From contig JAIWZP010000015.1 in NCBI GenBank assembly GCA_025201375.1, positions 1 to 64,000 of the forward strand: a stretch of DNA of 64,000 nt, written 5' to 3'. Below are positions 21,506-33,233 of this stretch, in pieces (the stretch's first letter is position 1; each line of letters begins with the position of its first letter). Under the pieces are notes generated by a model. That model saw only the letters and a program-made list of their open reading frames with translations, had not been told where the DNA came from and ran no database searches. Both the position numbers and the translations under genes were made by a program. Source of the stretch: Gongronella butleri (Eukaryota > Mucoromycota > Mucoromycetes > Mucorales > Cunninghamellaceae).

Positions 21506-23923
21506 ACAATAAAAGTTCAAAAAGTGCTAAAAGAGAAAGAAAAGCGGCATGGGTGGAGTAAAAAAGTGCCTTTTCATGCTTTCACAGCCCGCCCGGAGCC
21601 CTGAAGCGCATAAAACCCCAGCAGACAATAATCTTCCTCCCCTTTTTTTTTTATGACAAATGTCATTTTATGGCTCATCTGCACACGATGACAGCTGGCA
21701 AATTGACTTGCAAAACGCGCATCATCGTGACATGTTGTATTTGTTGAATTTCATCCGAAGGATGAACATACGGTATTCAGCGAATCATGGTGATGAAAGA
21801 TGAACAAACAAGGAATGAAGATGGAAGATTTACCTTGTAAAAATCAAAGAGCGTGTTTTTCAGATTTCGCTGGCCTGCTGCGCCTCCAGATTTTTTTTAC
21901 AGTTTAGCTGCCCGCCGATGAAAGCTGCGTAAAGGGATGGATTCTAGCCCGGTGCTCGACCTGGAGTCGCCCGATTTTTTTTGAACCCGCAAATTCCAAA
22001 ACGACAAATTTGTTCTACTTTGAATTAATCTCGCCATCAGCTAGGTCAGTCGCGTTCAAAAATGGCTGCATCACATTCAGCGCAAAATTTGGAACAAAAA
22101 AGCTTTATAAAACACCAAAGCGATACAGTACGACCACTTTTGAAAAATTCAGGGGTCACTCAGGGGTCACACATTTCAATCTCAGAAAATGCCAAATTTG
22201 GGAAATTTCGAACTCCGAGTAATCAATGCATCCCAAACAGGCAACTCCGACAATTTGCTATTGGCAGACAAAATGGCGGCAGGTCGCCCCGCTCAAAGTA
22301 GGAAAAAATGACCAGAGTGAAGCATGATGAAGGGCGATGATCGACTGAAAAAAGTACCTACTTTGGTCAAGAACTCAAGATTATTGTTTGGCCAATTCAC
22401 GTTTGACTCCTTGCTTCCCAAAATACGATAATTTAGCAACTTACAGTATTTTTTTCGTCGTGCACTCGTGGGCGGCGACCGGCGAGTTCGCTTTCAGGGT
22501 CGTTTTGATTCTGAATTCCTGCTGATTTGGCTCTACGTAACCACTGTACAGTATAAAATACTGTATGTGAAAATGCATTTTCTCAGAATTGAGTGAGTAT
22601 GATACTCTATTCCTGGAAAAACTTGGAATCACCGAAGTTTTGAGTCGAGTACAACAACAGTAGTACTGTATCCATTCATGGTTTAAATTTTTTGGACTTT
22701 TGGAGCCAGATGGTCATGCTCATCGGGAGGAACACGTGCGTAAAATATTACGTACAGTATTTGGCGCTGGATTTTCACTACAGTAGCAAACACGAATCTC
22801 GACATTTCTCGAGACGGAGTGATCCGATTCGCGAACAAAATGAATTACATTGGAGAAACGGGTCCACCATCAACTGGTCCAAATTTGGGGTCAGATAATT
22901 AATTTCTGATGAAGAAGCGCTAATTTCATACGCGTAAAAGGGGTAAAATCAGCACATTTGGTCTCGTGCCGCGGTAACGGCTGAGCGCCTCGATACGCGA
23001 GACATCTCAAATGAATCAGCGGACAAACGCGGTAAAAGCGCTTGTGGTTTGGGGCCATCATCGCGTATACAGTATTCCTCGATGAGTTACTGTAGCCTTT
23101 ATCATAGGGGCTGTTTTGATTCTGTTTTGGCCCTGAATTCATGCAAAGTGCATTTTCTCAGTACCAAGTGATCCGATTTGCAAAAAAATTGGAATCATTG
23201 AAATCTTGGGTCAAGTACCCACTGGTCTAAGTTTGACGCCATATGATCATACACGTCGTGGGGAGAAACGCGTAAAATATTGTTTGGCGCTGGGGTTTCA
23301 CCAGCAAACACGAATTTCGAGATTTCTCGAGACTGAGTGATCCGATTTGCGAACAAAACGAACAACGTTGGAGAATTGAGTCTTCTACTATCAACTGGTC
23401 CAAATTTGGGGCCAGATGAGCAAGTTTCTGATGAAGCGCCAATTTCATACATATGATAGGCGTAAAAGGGGTAAAATCAACAGCATTTGGTCTCATACTG
23501 CGGCAACAGCTGAGCGCCCCGACGCATGAGACATCTCAAATGAATCAGCGGACAAACGCGGTAAAGGCGCTTGTGGTTTGCGGCCATCCGTCGAGTTCTT
23601 GGCGAGTTAGCCTTCAAGGGCCATTTTGACCTAGAAAAATTTGCGGCTCTCAGAGTGCAGTACAGTATGATAAAAAGGGACGAAATAATTTGGTGTGGTG
23701 ATCAGGCACTTTTATTCTAAAAGGATGAAATGAGGGCGTCTAAAGTTATCTAATGAGATCGAGGAATGGCAGCGAAAAAAAAAGGGGAAGAAAGGGTAGA
23801 AAAATGGGATGGTGTCTTTTTTTTTGTTGGTTTTTTTGAACAAAATAAATGCAAAACTGTGGGGAAATAATAAAAAAAAAGAGGGGCGTGCGGCGCAGCA
23901 AATTGGCGGCAATTGCAATGCTT
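21506..23923. other. 2.4-kb repeat-bearing intergenic region
   Basis: No gene is recognised. The right half, about 22640-23660, is a diverged tandem repeat described separately. The left half has a short A/T-rich stretch and the TACTGTA motif cluster at about 22545-22570. Short frames such as 23195-23452 on the minus strand are translations of the repeat, not genes. Confidence 0.55.
22640..23660. repeat. Tandem copies of a dispersed about 530-bp repeat family (two units)
   Basis: Two diverged units lie head to tail. Shared landmarks recur about 510-530 bp apart: TCTCGAGA (or a close variant) next to GAGTGATCCGA near 22807 and 23318, CATCAACTGGTCCAAATTTG near 22866 and 23389, and CATCTCAAATGAATCAGCGG near 23003 and 23532. 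A shorter internal landmark (AGTGATCCGATTT) is spaced alternately about 345 and 168 bp, so each unit is itself composite. The same landmarks recur at 39.2-39.8 kb (reverse), 54.4-54.7 kb (one diverged copy) and 63.0-64.0 kb. No terminal repeats or coding capacity are apparent. Confidence 0.85.
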
Positions 23924-25773
23924 TTATCGCTGGAAGCTGTTGTAAAGACCGACGCAATCGCTGTCAAAGCTGTATCGGCCGCGGCTGTCCTCGGAGCGGA
24001 CGCCCTCGAGGGAGGCGAGGTAGTCTTCATCGACGTCACCGGTGACGTAGCACTTGTCAAAGACGGAAGTGTCAAACTTTTTGATTTCGGGGTTGAACTT
24101 GCGGACGGACTCGACGAGGTCGGTCAGATCCTGGTAGATCACATTGTCGGCGCCAATGGCATCGGCGACTTGGTCGTCACGAAGACCATGGGCCACGAGC
24201 TCGGCACGCGTCGGCATGTCAATGCCATACACATTGGGGTATCGGATGGCAGGCGCACAGGAAGCAAAGTACACCTTTTTCGCACCAGCCTCACGCGCCA
24301 TTTGGATGATCTCCTTGGACGTCGTGCCACGCACAATCGAATCGTCCACCAACAGCACGTTTTTGCCGTGGAACTCCAGTGCCATGGCATTGAGCTTGCG
24401 GCGCACGTTCTTGCGTCTATAAAAAAAAAGGAATGGTGAGCACACAAGTTTTTTTTTTTTTTTGCATGATTGTACCTGGTTTGCTGGCCGGGCATAATAA
24501 AGGTACGGCCAACGTAGCGATTCTTGTTGAAGCCCTCGCGGTAAGGGATGTTGAGATCACGAGATAGCTGGATGGCAGCGACGCGGCTGGTATCGGGCAC
24601 AGGGATGACGACGTCAATGTCCATGGCATCACCAAAGCTCTTCTTGACTTGGCGGGCGAGGGCCTCACCCATGCTGAGGCGGGCCTTGTAGACGGAGATG
24701 CCGTCCATGATGCTGTCTTGGCGCGCAAAGTAGACATACTCAAAGATACAAGGGGCGATCTGGTCAGAAACAGCAAGAACACGGCGCTGGAACTGCTGCT
24801 GCTGCTGGGTGATGATGATGGCCTCGCCGGGCTTGACGTCCTCGACATCCGTGAAACCGAGCGAGTCGAGCACAACCGACTCGGACGCCATCATGTAGTC
24901 AAAACCGGCAGCGGTCTTGCGACGGCCAATGACCAGGGGGCGGATGCCGTGGGGGTCGCGGAAGCCAATAATGCCGTAGCCAGCCACCATGGCCACACAC
25001 GCGTAGCCGCCGTGCACCTGGCGGTACAGGTCCTTGATCGCCGTGAAAATATCCTCTTGGTTGATACGGAACTTGCCCGTCTTTTGCAAATTGTTCGCAA
25101 ACACATTGAGCAGCAATTCCGAGTCCGAGTCAGTGTTGATGTGGCGGTGCGCAATCTTGTCGAGGAAAACGCGCAATTCCTCGGCATTGGTCAAGTTGCC
25201 ATTCTTTAAGAAAAAAAATAAAAAAGCATGGTGGTGAGCCAATGTTTGCAGGGGTGGGTGGGTCAATTGTGCATTGTCTTACGTGAGCAAAGACGATACC
25301 ATAGGGCGAGTTCACATAAAAGGGCTGCGCCTCAGTGATGGACGAAGAGCCGGCCGTGGGATAGCGCACTTTTAAAAAAAAAGACGAAAAAAGCCAGGGA
25401 TCAGCCATCTCATTGTACAAATTTGCCTCTCCTGCATTCATGCCCCGTTCAATCAATACGCAATGGTCTTACCGTGGCCAACACCCAAGCTGCCAATCAG
25501 GCCAGAGAGCTGGTTTTCCTGGAAAACGTCACGGACCATGCCATTGCCCTTGCATTGGAAAAGACGGCCCTTGGGACCCGAGGTAATGATACCAGCGGCA
25601 TCCTAAGAAAGATCAACAAAAAAAAACGGTGTCAGCAAGGTTGGGGGGATAAGCCTTCCTTGTCAAATTTCGCTTACCTGGCCACGGTGCTGCAGCAAAC
25701 CCAAGCTTTCGTGCAAGTCGGGGCAGGCAGCGGCACTCTGGTCAGCCAAAATCAATGCTGAGATACCACACAT
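23924..25773 (-). CDS. ADE4: Amidophosphoribosyltransferase (glutamine PRPP amidotransferase)
   Basis: This enzyme makes 5-phosphoribosylamine from PRPP and glutamine, the first committed step of purine synthesis. Five exons (25773-25678, 25602-25473, 25368-25283, 25203-24476, 24416-23924) give 510 residues. The nucleophile Cys2 follows the initiator Met directly (MCGISALIL), so there is no propeptide, as in yeast. Glutaminase-domain motifs [24 protein letters not shown] and [10 protein letters not shown] are present. The phosphoribosyltransferase half has [30 protein letters not shown] and the PRPP loop [13 protein letters not shown]. No iron-sulfur cluster cysteines are evident, again as in yeast. 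Identification is certain. Confidence 0.97.
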
Positions 25774-26019
25774 GTTGATAAAGAGCGAGAGGGAGGGGTA
25801 GAGAAGGGGAAAAAGAGGGGAAAGAGCAAGTTCAAAGGAAAGAAAGAAAAAAAAATTGCTTTTTGAAACTTGAGTCATTTCCTGCGATCCTTCGGGCTGC
25901 CTCGGTCGCTGATTGGATCTCCGCCTTTCCGGGCCTTGAGCGCCAATATAAGCGGGCCTGGCATCCGTGGCAACCCTTGTCCCTTTTTCTTTGTTCTTTC
26001 CCCATTTTACCAGTTTCCT

Positions 26020-26765
26020 ATGAGTGCTATTAAGCTCGGCTCACTTTTGGTCAAGTAAGTTGCTTTCTTTTAAGTGTCCATTTATTCTTACACGCTTTTT
26101 TTCGTCAGGACTCTGGCCAAACCCGTCGCCAACAGCATCAAAACGCAAGCAAAGTCACATCCGGCGTTTAAAGAATTTTGTATTGGTGTCGCTCAGGTAC
26201 GACGCCTCTTTGCATGGCATTGAAGGGTGCTAAAAAGCAATTGGAAGCTCACTGGTCGATTTTTTTTTTCATCTAGACGTCGCATCGCCTAGAAATGACC
26301 CTGAAAATGAACTTTTTGGGTTACAAAAAGGAGAAAATCCGGCCATTGAATGACGCTCGCGCCATTGAGGCCGGTGCCAACTTCATCAGCGAGGCCTTTG
26401 TGTTTAGCGTGGCCGCGTCCATCATTTTGGCCGAGAATTGGAGGTAAAAATCACCACTGACTTGCTTTTGCGACGCCATTGACGCGTCTTTTTTTCTTAG
26501 GTCACGCAACAAGGATAAGAACCGACGCAACTATGTGGACGACGCGCTGGAGGGCCTTGAAACAAGCCACGATGATCTCAAGGAACGGCTAGAAGCGTCG
26601 ATTCAATCGCAAACACTGATTCAAGAGCGAATGCAGCAGCTTGAGGAGGAAAACAGCCATTTGCGCAACATTGTCGACGAGATTTTGTCCGTGAGTCTTG
26701 GGCTCAAGCCACATACGCAATACGACAAGCCAGCGGTGATCAGCTTGCCTGGCTTAAAGCCTTAA
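26020..26765 (+). CDS. OPA3-like mitochondrial protein
   Basis: OPA3-family proteins are mitochondrial membrane proteins linked in animals to optic atrophy and 3-methylglutaconic aciduria; their biochemical role is unsettled. Four exons (26020-26054, 26109-26196, 26277-26443, 26501-26765) give 184 residues. The N-terminus has the family pattern [20 protein letters not shown] followed by [15 protein letters not shown], then [20 protein letters not shown], the membrane-associated segment, and a long coiled-coil C-terminus around [20 protein letters not shown]. It is the first gene of the plus-strand block and is transcribed divergently from amidophosphoribosyltransferase with about 250 bp between start codons. 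Confidence 0.88.
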
Positions 26766-27116
26766 AGCACACCTTTCTTTGAATTTTACCTCTTTTTAAT
26801 TAGACCTTAGACCAATTGCTTGCTTGTAGAGATTTCCATTATACCAATATTATAGAAAATGCATCTGTCATGATCATGGTCTTCAATTGGGCGGTGAAAG
26901 CCGTGAAACCAATGTGTGGGCGCGCGTTTTGCGCATGTGCTACCTTTTTGGTACGCGCGCGGGGGAATACCAGGGAAGGCCACGTGCCGCCGCTGATCGC
27001 TCATTTCCGAGCGGGGGGAGAGTAGGGCTCCGTGTGTCTTTTTCTTCTCTTTTTCTCTCCTTTGTCCCTTTTTTTTCCAGCATATTGCGGAACCACTCGC
27101 ACCCCCTCCTTTTTGT
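26766..27116. other. Short intergenic spacer
   Basis: This contains the OPA3-like 3' end and the GUCD1-like promoter; a pyrimidine-rich leader (27030-27115) precedes the ATG. Nothing else is seen. Confidence 0.5.
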
Positions 27117-28236
27117 ATGCTTTGCTTTGGAGAGACGAGTGCCGCGGACCTGATGGAACAGTACAGAGAATATATTCGGTACCGTATCCCACATATTCAG
27201 CAGGTAAAACGAGCACGGCCCTCTTGTTCCGCCCGTTTTGCGTCGCTTATTCTCTTTTTTTTATATTTCCTTGCAGACGGACCAGTGGGACTGTGGGTTA
27301 GCGTGCGTGGAGATGGTGCTGCGTGGCCTGCTTGTCAACACGACCAAGCAAGACCTCATCAAAGAGTGTGCTGTTGAGAGCATATGGACTATTGATCTTG
27401 CTTTTCTGCTCGGCCGATATGTGCAGGACTTTACCTATTATACCAGCTACCTCGGCAGCCGCAAGGAATACCAAGACGACTCGTTTTACCAGGAGCAATT
27501 CGATGCGGACGAATTGCGCGTCAATCGCCTCTTTGCAAAGGCAAAAAGCGCTTCCATTCACGTCGTCCGAATGTAAGTCTCGCATTTTCATGCCTCCATG
27601 CTTCCCCAATGCGTCCCAATTGCTCCATTGAGTACCCAACTGCAATCTTAAATGGCTCAATGCTCTTCTTTATGGATTTCTCTTGCTAGGATGCTTCCAT
27701 TGGACGACTTTAAGCGCTTTTTGTTCTGCAAAAAATTCGCCATGATCACTCTCGTCAATGCACGGCTGCTGCATTGTCCCATTTGCAAGGTAAAAGCCGA
27801 GCAGACCCCGGGCGAACCCAGTTTGGTTGGTGCATGCTCAGCTCAACTCTTTTTTTCTTTCTTTTTCTATAGCATCACGAGTCATGCATGGCAATTGCAT
27901 GCACACAAATGGAATCTTTACTAGACAAGGTCAAAAGACACTCGTACATTGGTAAGTGATTGCGCTTTTTCTTGATCCCCAATCGCTCATTTTCTCTTAA
28001 CATAGGCCATTTCATTGTGCTGATCGGGTACGACCCAGGCGAGGATATGTTTATCTACCGCGACCCCAATGCCGACGACAGCATCTGTGCCATCTCCTCC
28101 AAGCAGTTTGAAATTGCGCGAAAGGCGCCGGGCACGGATCACGATTGGTAAGAATTTTCAGAAAAAAAAAAAGAGATGAATTGCTGATTTTCGCGTTTTT
28201 TTCTGCTTTAGCCTTGTCATTCAATTGGACCAGTAA
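27117..28236 (+). CDS. GUCD1-like protein (plant guanylyl-cyclase-like family, C39-like peptidase fold)
   Basis: Six exons (27117-27203, 27277-27572, 27690-27789, 27873-27951, 28006-28147, 28212-28236) give 242 residues. The family was named after reported guanylyl cyclase activity of a plant member and includes animal GUCD1. The sequence carries IPHIQQTDQWDCGLACVEMV near residues 25-44 and GHFIVLIGYD followed by YRDPNAD near the C-terminus. These match the Gln/Cys, His and Asp/Asn positions of C39-type papain-fold cysteine peptidases, so a peptidase or transglutaminase-type activity is at least as likely as a cyclase. No signal peptide is present. A 2-nt-phase intron splits the Arg-Met-Met junction. 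An AATAAA lies just after the stop. Confidence 0.87.
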
Positions 28237-29260
28237 CCAAAAGTAATAAAAAAAAAGATGATACCAGCATGATTGTTGAGGAGGCGCAGCGGGGGAATCA
28301 TGCGCCGAGTGAGAATTGTATGAGCCGAGCGTGGATGCGTCCGAAAACTGTGCATGGCAACGTCTTGCTAGAGACACGACGACAGGCGTTGGAGAAAAAC
28401 CCCAATTGACGGGCTTGTATATCAATATGATGATTTTTGCGAGTTTGGCGCGTCCTCGGTGTCGTGCCCCGCTCCTCAAATCCATGACACAGGGTCAAAA
28501 AACAAAAAAACTGATAGAAAAGCTAGAAAATGGTGCTGCGCACCGATTTTTTTTCTTCTTTTTATGGATAGGCGGATGCCATTGGCACGAGGCACGGTGC
28601 CACTGGCTCGCCTGGTCCAGTCAATGAGGTTGGTGGCGCGTGAAAATGATTTTTTTTTTTTTTTGCGTAAATTAAATGTGATTGCCGATTAAAAACAGAG
28701 CGCATTGACATTCTGCACAGGATGAGACGACAAGCGGCAAAGAATACAAGTGAAAGAGTTATATGAGCTCGGAAAAAGAAGCAATTGAGAGCACAAGGCA
28801 GTAGCAAGATGCGTCCTTGGCGCATTTCTCGCGTTTTTTTTTTCTTCCAGAATCACGTCGGTGTCGCCGTCCGCCTTGTCATGGTGCCAATTGTCTGCGA
28901 CTAGTAGCGAGTTTGAAGCATTGTTACTGCGCATGACGATCGTGCAGAGCACAACAAGCAAGCGGGGTTCGTTTTACGCCAAGAACGCGCCATGGCCCAT
29001 GGGCGGTCGCGCTGGCCGACACAGAGGTGGGCCCCTCGACCTCTTTGCTTAATTTGGATATCAATAAGACCGTGATCTTGTACGACCATTCCTGCAACGA
29101 GCAGACGACACGCAATTGGGGGCTGCACAGGCTTCCGGCGGCATTTTAGTATGACTTGCTTATGCACGCCTCCCCACGACCATACACTCGATGATACTCA
29201 AACCTTCTTTTTCATTGAATGGTAATCGAAATGGCACGAATGACAGCAATTGAGCAGGGC

Positions 29261-29294
<34 letters not shown>

Positions 29295-29804
29295 CATCTG
29301 ACTTTTTTTTATCGGACAGTGGGCACTTTCCATTTTCGTTTTAGAACAGTGGCAGCGGGATCTCCTCGCTCGTTCGATTTTTTTTTGTGGCATCTCAAAT
29401 GGTCGTACAAAGGCGTAACCGGTTGGGAGACGTTTGGATTTTTCTTGATTGCCTTTTGCTGTGAGCAGCGCATTGAGCGCAAGTCAAAGACGAGTTGGGC
29501 GTCTCTTTGGTCGATTGCAATGGCGTGGAAAAGGAGCAGATGCATGATCTCCATGGAATATCTCTTTGTTTTCCATGTTTGGATGAGGACTCGCTTTTTG
29601 GGGCAGATCCCTCTGTTTTCTGCAAGGAGTCACCTTGCCCCTGATTGGCAGCGACACTGCTTTCGGCTCAATAAAAAATTTTGAAAACGCGCACAAAGCA
29701 GCAAAGGATAAAAAAAGAGCAAATCATATTCGAACTCACTCTTTTTTTGCTTTTTTTCTTTCTCTTCATCATCTTTCATCCACTCTCACTCGTCCTCTTG
29801 CACA
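28237..29804. other. 1.6-kb intergenic region with a possible gene remnant
   Basis: No complete gene is recognised. On the minus strand, 29150-28900, one frame reads LRVVCSLQEWSYKITVLLIS and so on, faintly like the first strand and helix of proteasome assembly chaperone PSMG3, but I cannot join a start or a C-terminus, so it is only a suggestion. A poly-T run of about 31 bases lies at 29264-29294. The final 100 bp before 29805 is a pyrimidine-rich leader of HMG-CoA synthase. Confidence 0.3.
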
Positions 29805-31589
29805 ATGACTGCCAACAACTTTGACCACTACCCCAAGAACGTCGGTATCTTGGCCATGGAAATGTATTTTCCCTCTCGTGTAAGTCGTTTTTTTTTTTTT
29901 TTGGGGGTTTCTTGGTCCCCCCCTTTTTTTGTGGCGTGGATCGCTCTTGGACGGATAGACTCACCAAGTTGGTCTGTGATTTTTTAGTGCGTCAACCAAT
30001 CTGAAATGGAGACTTTTGATGGTGTGAGCGCCGGCAAGTACACCATTGGTCTTGGTCAGGATGTCATGGCCTTTATCGATGACCGCGAGGACATCCAATC
30101 GATCAGCTTGACGGGTGAGTCGAAAGGAGGAGAAATTTGAGCGATTTGTAGAGGCATTGGAGGCATTGGAGTTCTTTGGATGGGCGCCATTTGCTCATAT
30201 TTTGCCATTTTAGCCGTTCAAAACCTGATGGAAAAGTACAACATTGCGTACACGGACATTGGCCGTCTCGAGGTTGGCACGGAGACAATCATTGACAAGA
30301 GCAAGTCTGTCAAGACGACGCTGATGACTTTGTTCAGCGAGCATGGCAACACGGAGATTGAGGGCATTGACACGACCAATGCTTGCTATGGTGGTTTCAG
30401 CGCGTTCTCGAATGCTGTCAACTGGATTGAATCGTCGTCTTGGGACGGTCGCTATGCTTTGGTGGTTGCCGGTGATTTGGCGCTGTATGCGTCGGGTGCC
30501 GCTCGTCCCACCTCGGGTGCTGGTGTTGTTGCCATGCTCATTGGCAAGGATGCCCCCATTGTCGTCGAGCGTGGCCTGCGCTCCACCCACATGGAGCACG
30601 CCTACGACTTTTACAAGCCCGATATGCACTCGGAATATCCCGTCGTGGACGGCAAATTCTCCAATGTGTGCTACCTCCGCGCCTTTGATGCGTGCTACAC
30701 TCGCTACATGAAGCGTCTTGGCCAATCCATCAACAAGGACAAGCCCAGCATGGATGACATTGACTATGTCGTCTGCCACTCGCCCTATGCCAAGCTCGTC
30801 AACAAGTCGTTTGCCCGTGCCGTAAGCAAAAAAAAATTTTTTTTTCTCCATGAAAAAAAAGTCAATTGGCCCCAATTGACTCCCAATTGGCTCCTTGTTC
30901 AATGGCTCATTTTTTTTCTCCCGCATTTTCTCCATCTTTGTATTGACAGAGCTACAATGATTTCCGTCTGGATAGCGAAAATGCAAAGTACGAGCCCCTC
31001 CAGGCCTTTGCCGAATTGTCGTACGCCGAGTCGCTTGAGAACCGCGACCTTGAGAAGGCTTGCGTTGGCCTCAGCAAGGCTGGCTACAACCAAAAGGTGC
31101 TTCCTTGCGCCTATGTGCCCAAGCAGATTGGCAACGTAAGGAAAAAAAACCATCGATTCTGCCAATTGGCCGCCAATTGACCGCGATTTTCGTGTTGCTG
31201 ACGCGTTCTTTTTTTCTTTTTCTCAGATGTACACTGCTGCTGTGTGGGCGGGTCTTGCGTCGCTCGTGTCCGAGGTGAGCTCTGATGAGCTGCAAGGCAA
31301 GCGCGTGCTTTTGTACTCGTATGGCTCTGGTCTTGCCGCGTCCATGATCTCGTTCCGCATCAATGGCTCCACGGCTGATCAGCAAAAGGTCCTCAACATG
31401 CGCGAGCGCCTTGCGCAGCGCACCTTTGCCAAGCCCGAGGACTTTGCCAATGCCATGAAGATGCGCGAGACCACGCACAATGCCTGCGACTATACCCCCT
31501 CTGGTAGTCTGGATCACATTGCCTCGGGTGCCTACTACTTGGAGAAGATCGACGACAAGTGGCGCCGCTTCTACAAGCGCAAGGATTAG
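29805..31589 (+). CDS. ERG13: Hydroxymethylglutaryl-CoA synthase
   Basis: HMG-CoA synthase condenses acetyl-CoA with acetoacetyl-CoA in the cytosolic mevalonate route to sterols and isoprenoids. Five exons (29805-29879, 29988-30114, 30214-30821, 30950-31135, 31227-31589) give 452 residues. The catalytic nucleophile is Cys125 in [14 protein letters not shown], the general base region is intact ([14 protein letters not shown] at the N-terminus), and the active-site His lies in the [12 protein letters not shown] block; the [10 protein letters not shown] glycine-rich segment near the C-terminus is also present. No mitochondrial presequence is seen, as expected for the cytosolic fungal form. Introns 3 and 4 contain several close copies of CCAATTG. 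Confidence 0.97.
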
Positions 31590-33233
31590 ATTTTGCTTCT
31601 TTCATCATCATTTTTGCTGCTTTGTTTTTGGCCCTTCCTTGCTCGCTTTTCCTCTTTTTCTTTTCCTCTCTTTATTTGCTGCTCATTAATGCTCTCACCC
31701 CGTCCCACCCCAATTTTTGCTCTCTACGTAATTACAGTAAAAAGCTTGTTTCAATGCTTCAATGCAAGATCAATGGGCGAAAATCGCTGAACAAAGGGAA
31801 AACGGGCATCCATTGAAGCCCCGCCGTTAAAACTCCGACAGAGGGACCTGGCCCGGGAGATTGCACGCGAAAAAGGGGCTTCTTGCTTCCTTGGCCATTC
31901 TTTTTTTTTTCTTGTTTTTTTCTCGCAAAATCTGCAAAAGTGGCAAAAAAAAATGGCTATTTGACCCTAGTCCCTGTATCATGCCATCTTCTTCACGTGC
32001 CTATAGGCTCTTGATCATCGACACCGCCTGTCAGACAATGTGTTCCTGGCCCTGATTGATCGGTGTCACACGCGTCGACGTTTCAAATGAGTTAGGTTCC
32101 TGGTCGACGCGTCACAAAAAGGCCTGTGCAGCTTAAAACGAGAGCGAGAAAGAGCAAAAGCAAGACAAAGAGAAAAAGAGAGTGAGGGCGAGAGAGTGCA
32201 GACACAACATCCAGGACCCGCGATGGCACCCGGAAAAGCACCTATTCTTCATCTTTTTTTTTTTTTTTTTTTTTGACAGCTGTAACGGATGCTCATGCGT
32301 CATTTTATAGCAAATTCAGGGTCGCGTCGACAATCATTCGCCGCGTCATCTCTGGCTGCCCCTGGGTTCTGATAAAAATTGAAATGGCTACTTTTGCCTT
32401 GGACTCCTCGTGCTCTCATAGTTTTCGTGGAATTGCACTTTATCTTTCTCATTTTTTTTCCGGCTCATTTCATCTCTTGCATCTTCTTTTTCATCCAACG
32501 AAGTTCAACAGGACAATTCTTGTTTCCACTTTGCAAAAAAGTTAGGCAAAAAGTGACTTTTGGGCGACTCTTGGAGAAAAAAATCCATCGTTGTCCATGG
32601 TAATGGATGCTCCTTTTTCGCTTTTGGGGCGAGACACGCCTTGCAACTCCGCCCCCAGGGCTCTCTTTGTATTTTTCAAGGACCACTTGTCTCCTTTTCT
32701 CGTTCCTTTCTTCTTTTCTTCCCAACCCCTCTCCTCCTCCTCTTTTCCATCGCCTGTTTCGTTTCGCTTGATTCCCTCCCACCTCCCAAAGCAACACTCG
32801 CACACCTAACCACGTCTTTTGTCGACAAAACACACCCGCTCCTCAACACTCACTCGTTTTTTCTTCGATTTTTTTGTGTTTTTTTTTCTTGCTCGACACA
32901 TAACCACAAAACACATACACACACTATACTCGCTCCTTTCCTTTCTCTCTTTCTCGTCACTTGGCCGTTGTTTAGTTTTTTCTTTTTCTCGAAACACACA
33001 CAAAACACACACAGCACCACCACTTTTTCTCGTTTTTCGCACGTTGCTCCCACTGTTCGTCCTTTGTGTTCGACCATCCCCTCTGCAACGTCTCGTTCCC
33101 GTTTTGCCTTTAGCCGCCCGTCTCTCGTTTTTCGTCTTTTTCGCCCTTTTTTCGACTCTTTCGACTTTTTTCGCCTTGAATGGCCATGCGCTACTAGTCT
33201 CGTTCTCTCCTTCATTCTTAATCGATTAGTACC
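31590..33233. other. 1.6-kb intergenic region with a pyrimidine-rich leader
   Basis: This is the shared space between HMG-CoA synthase and the LIM-RhoGAP gene. It has a purine-rich tract at 32138-32200, poly-T at 32251-32274, and a striking strand bias from about 32690 to 33230 where C and T dominate the plus strand. The latter probably is the long 5' leader or promoter of the LIM-RhoGAP gene. No coding region is recognised. Confidence 0.5.

Noticed and set aside
23195..23496. Short minus-strand frames in the repeat encoding MKLALHQKL-type peptides
   Set aside because: The frames arise from the repeat sequence itself and break at each diverged copy; no selection for coding is visible.
22640..23660. 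The repeated landmarks as a CRISPR-like array
   Set aside because: Units are hundreds of bases long, diverged along their whole length and eukaryotic in context; there are no short identical repeats with unique spacers.
24649..25209. 186-codon plus-strand frame opposite amidophosphoribosyltransferase
   Set aside because: Shadow of the largest exon of that gene; no independent support.
29264..29294. Poly-T and poly-A runs as tails of retroposed genes
   Set aside because: The runs lack target-site duplications and adjacent intronless gene copies, and occur equally inside introns. Slippage-prone homopolymers explain them better.
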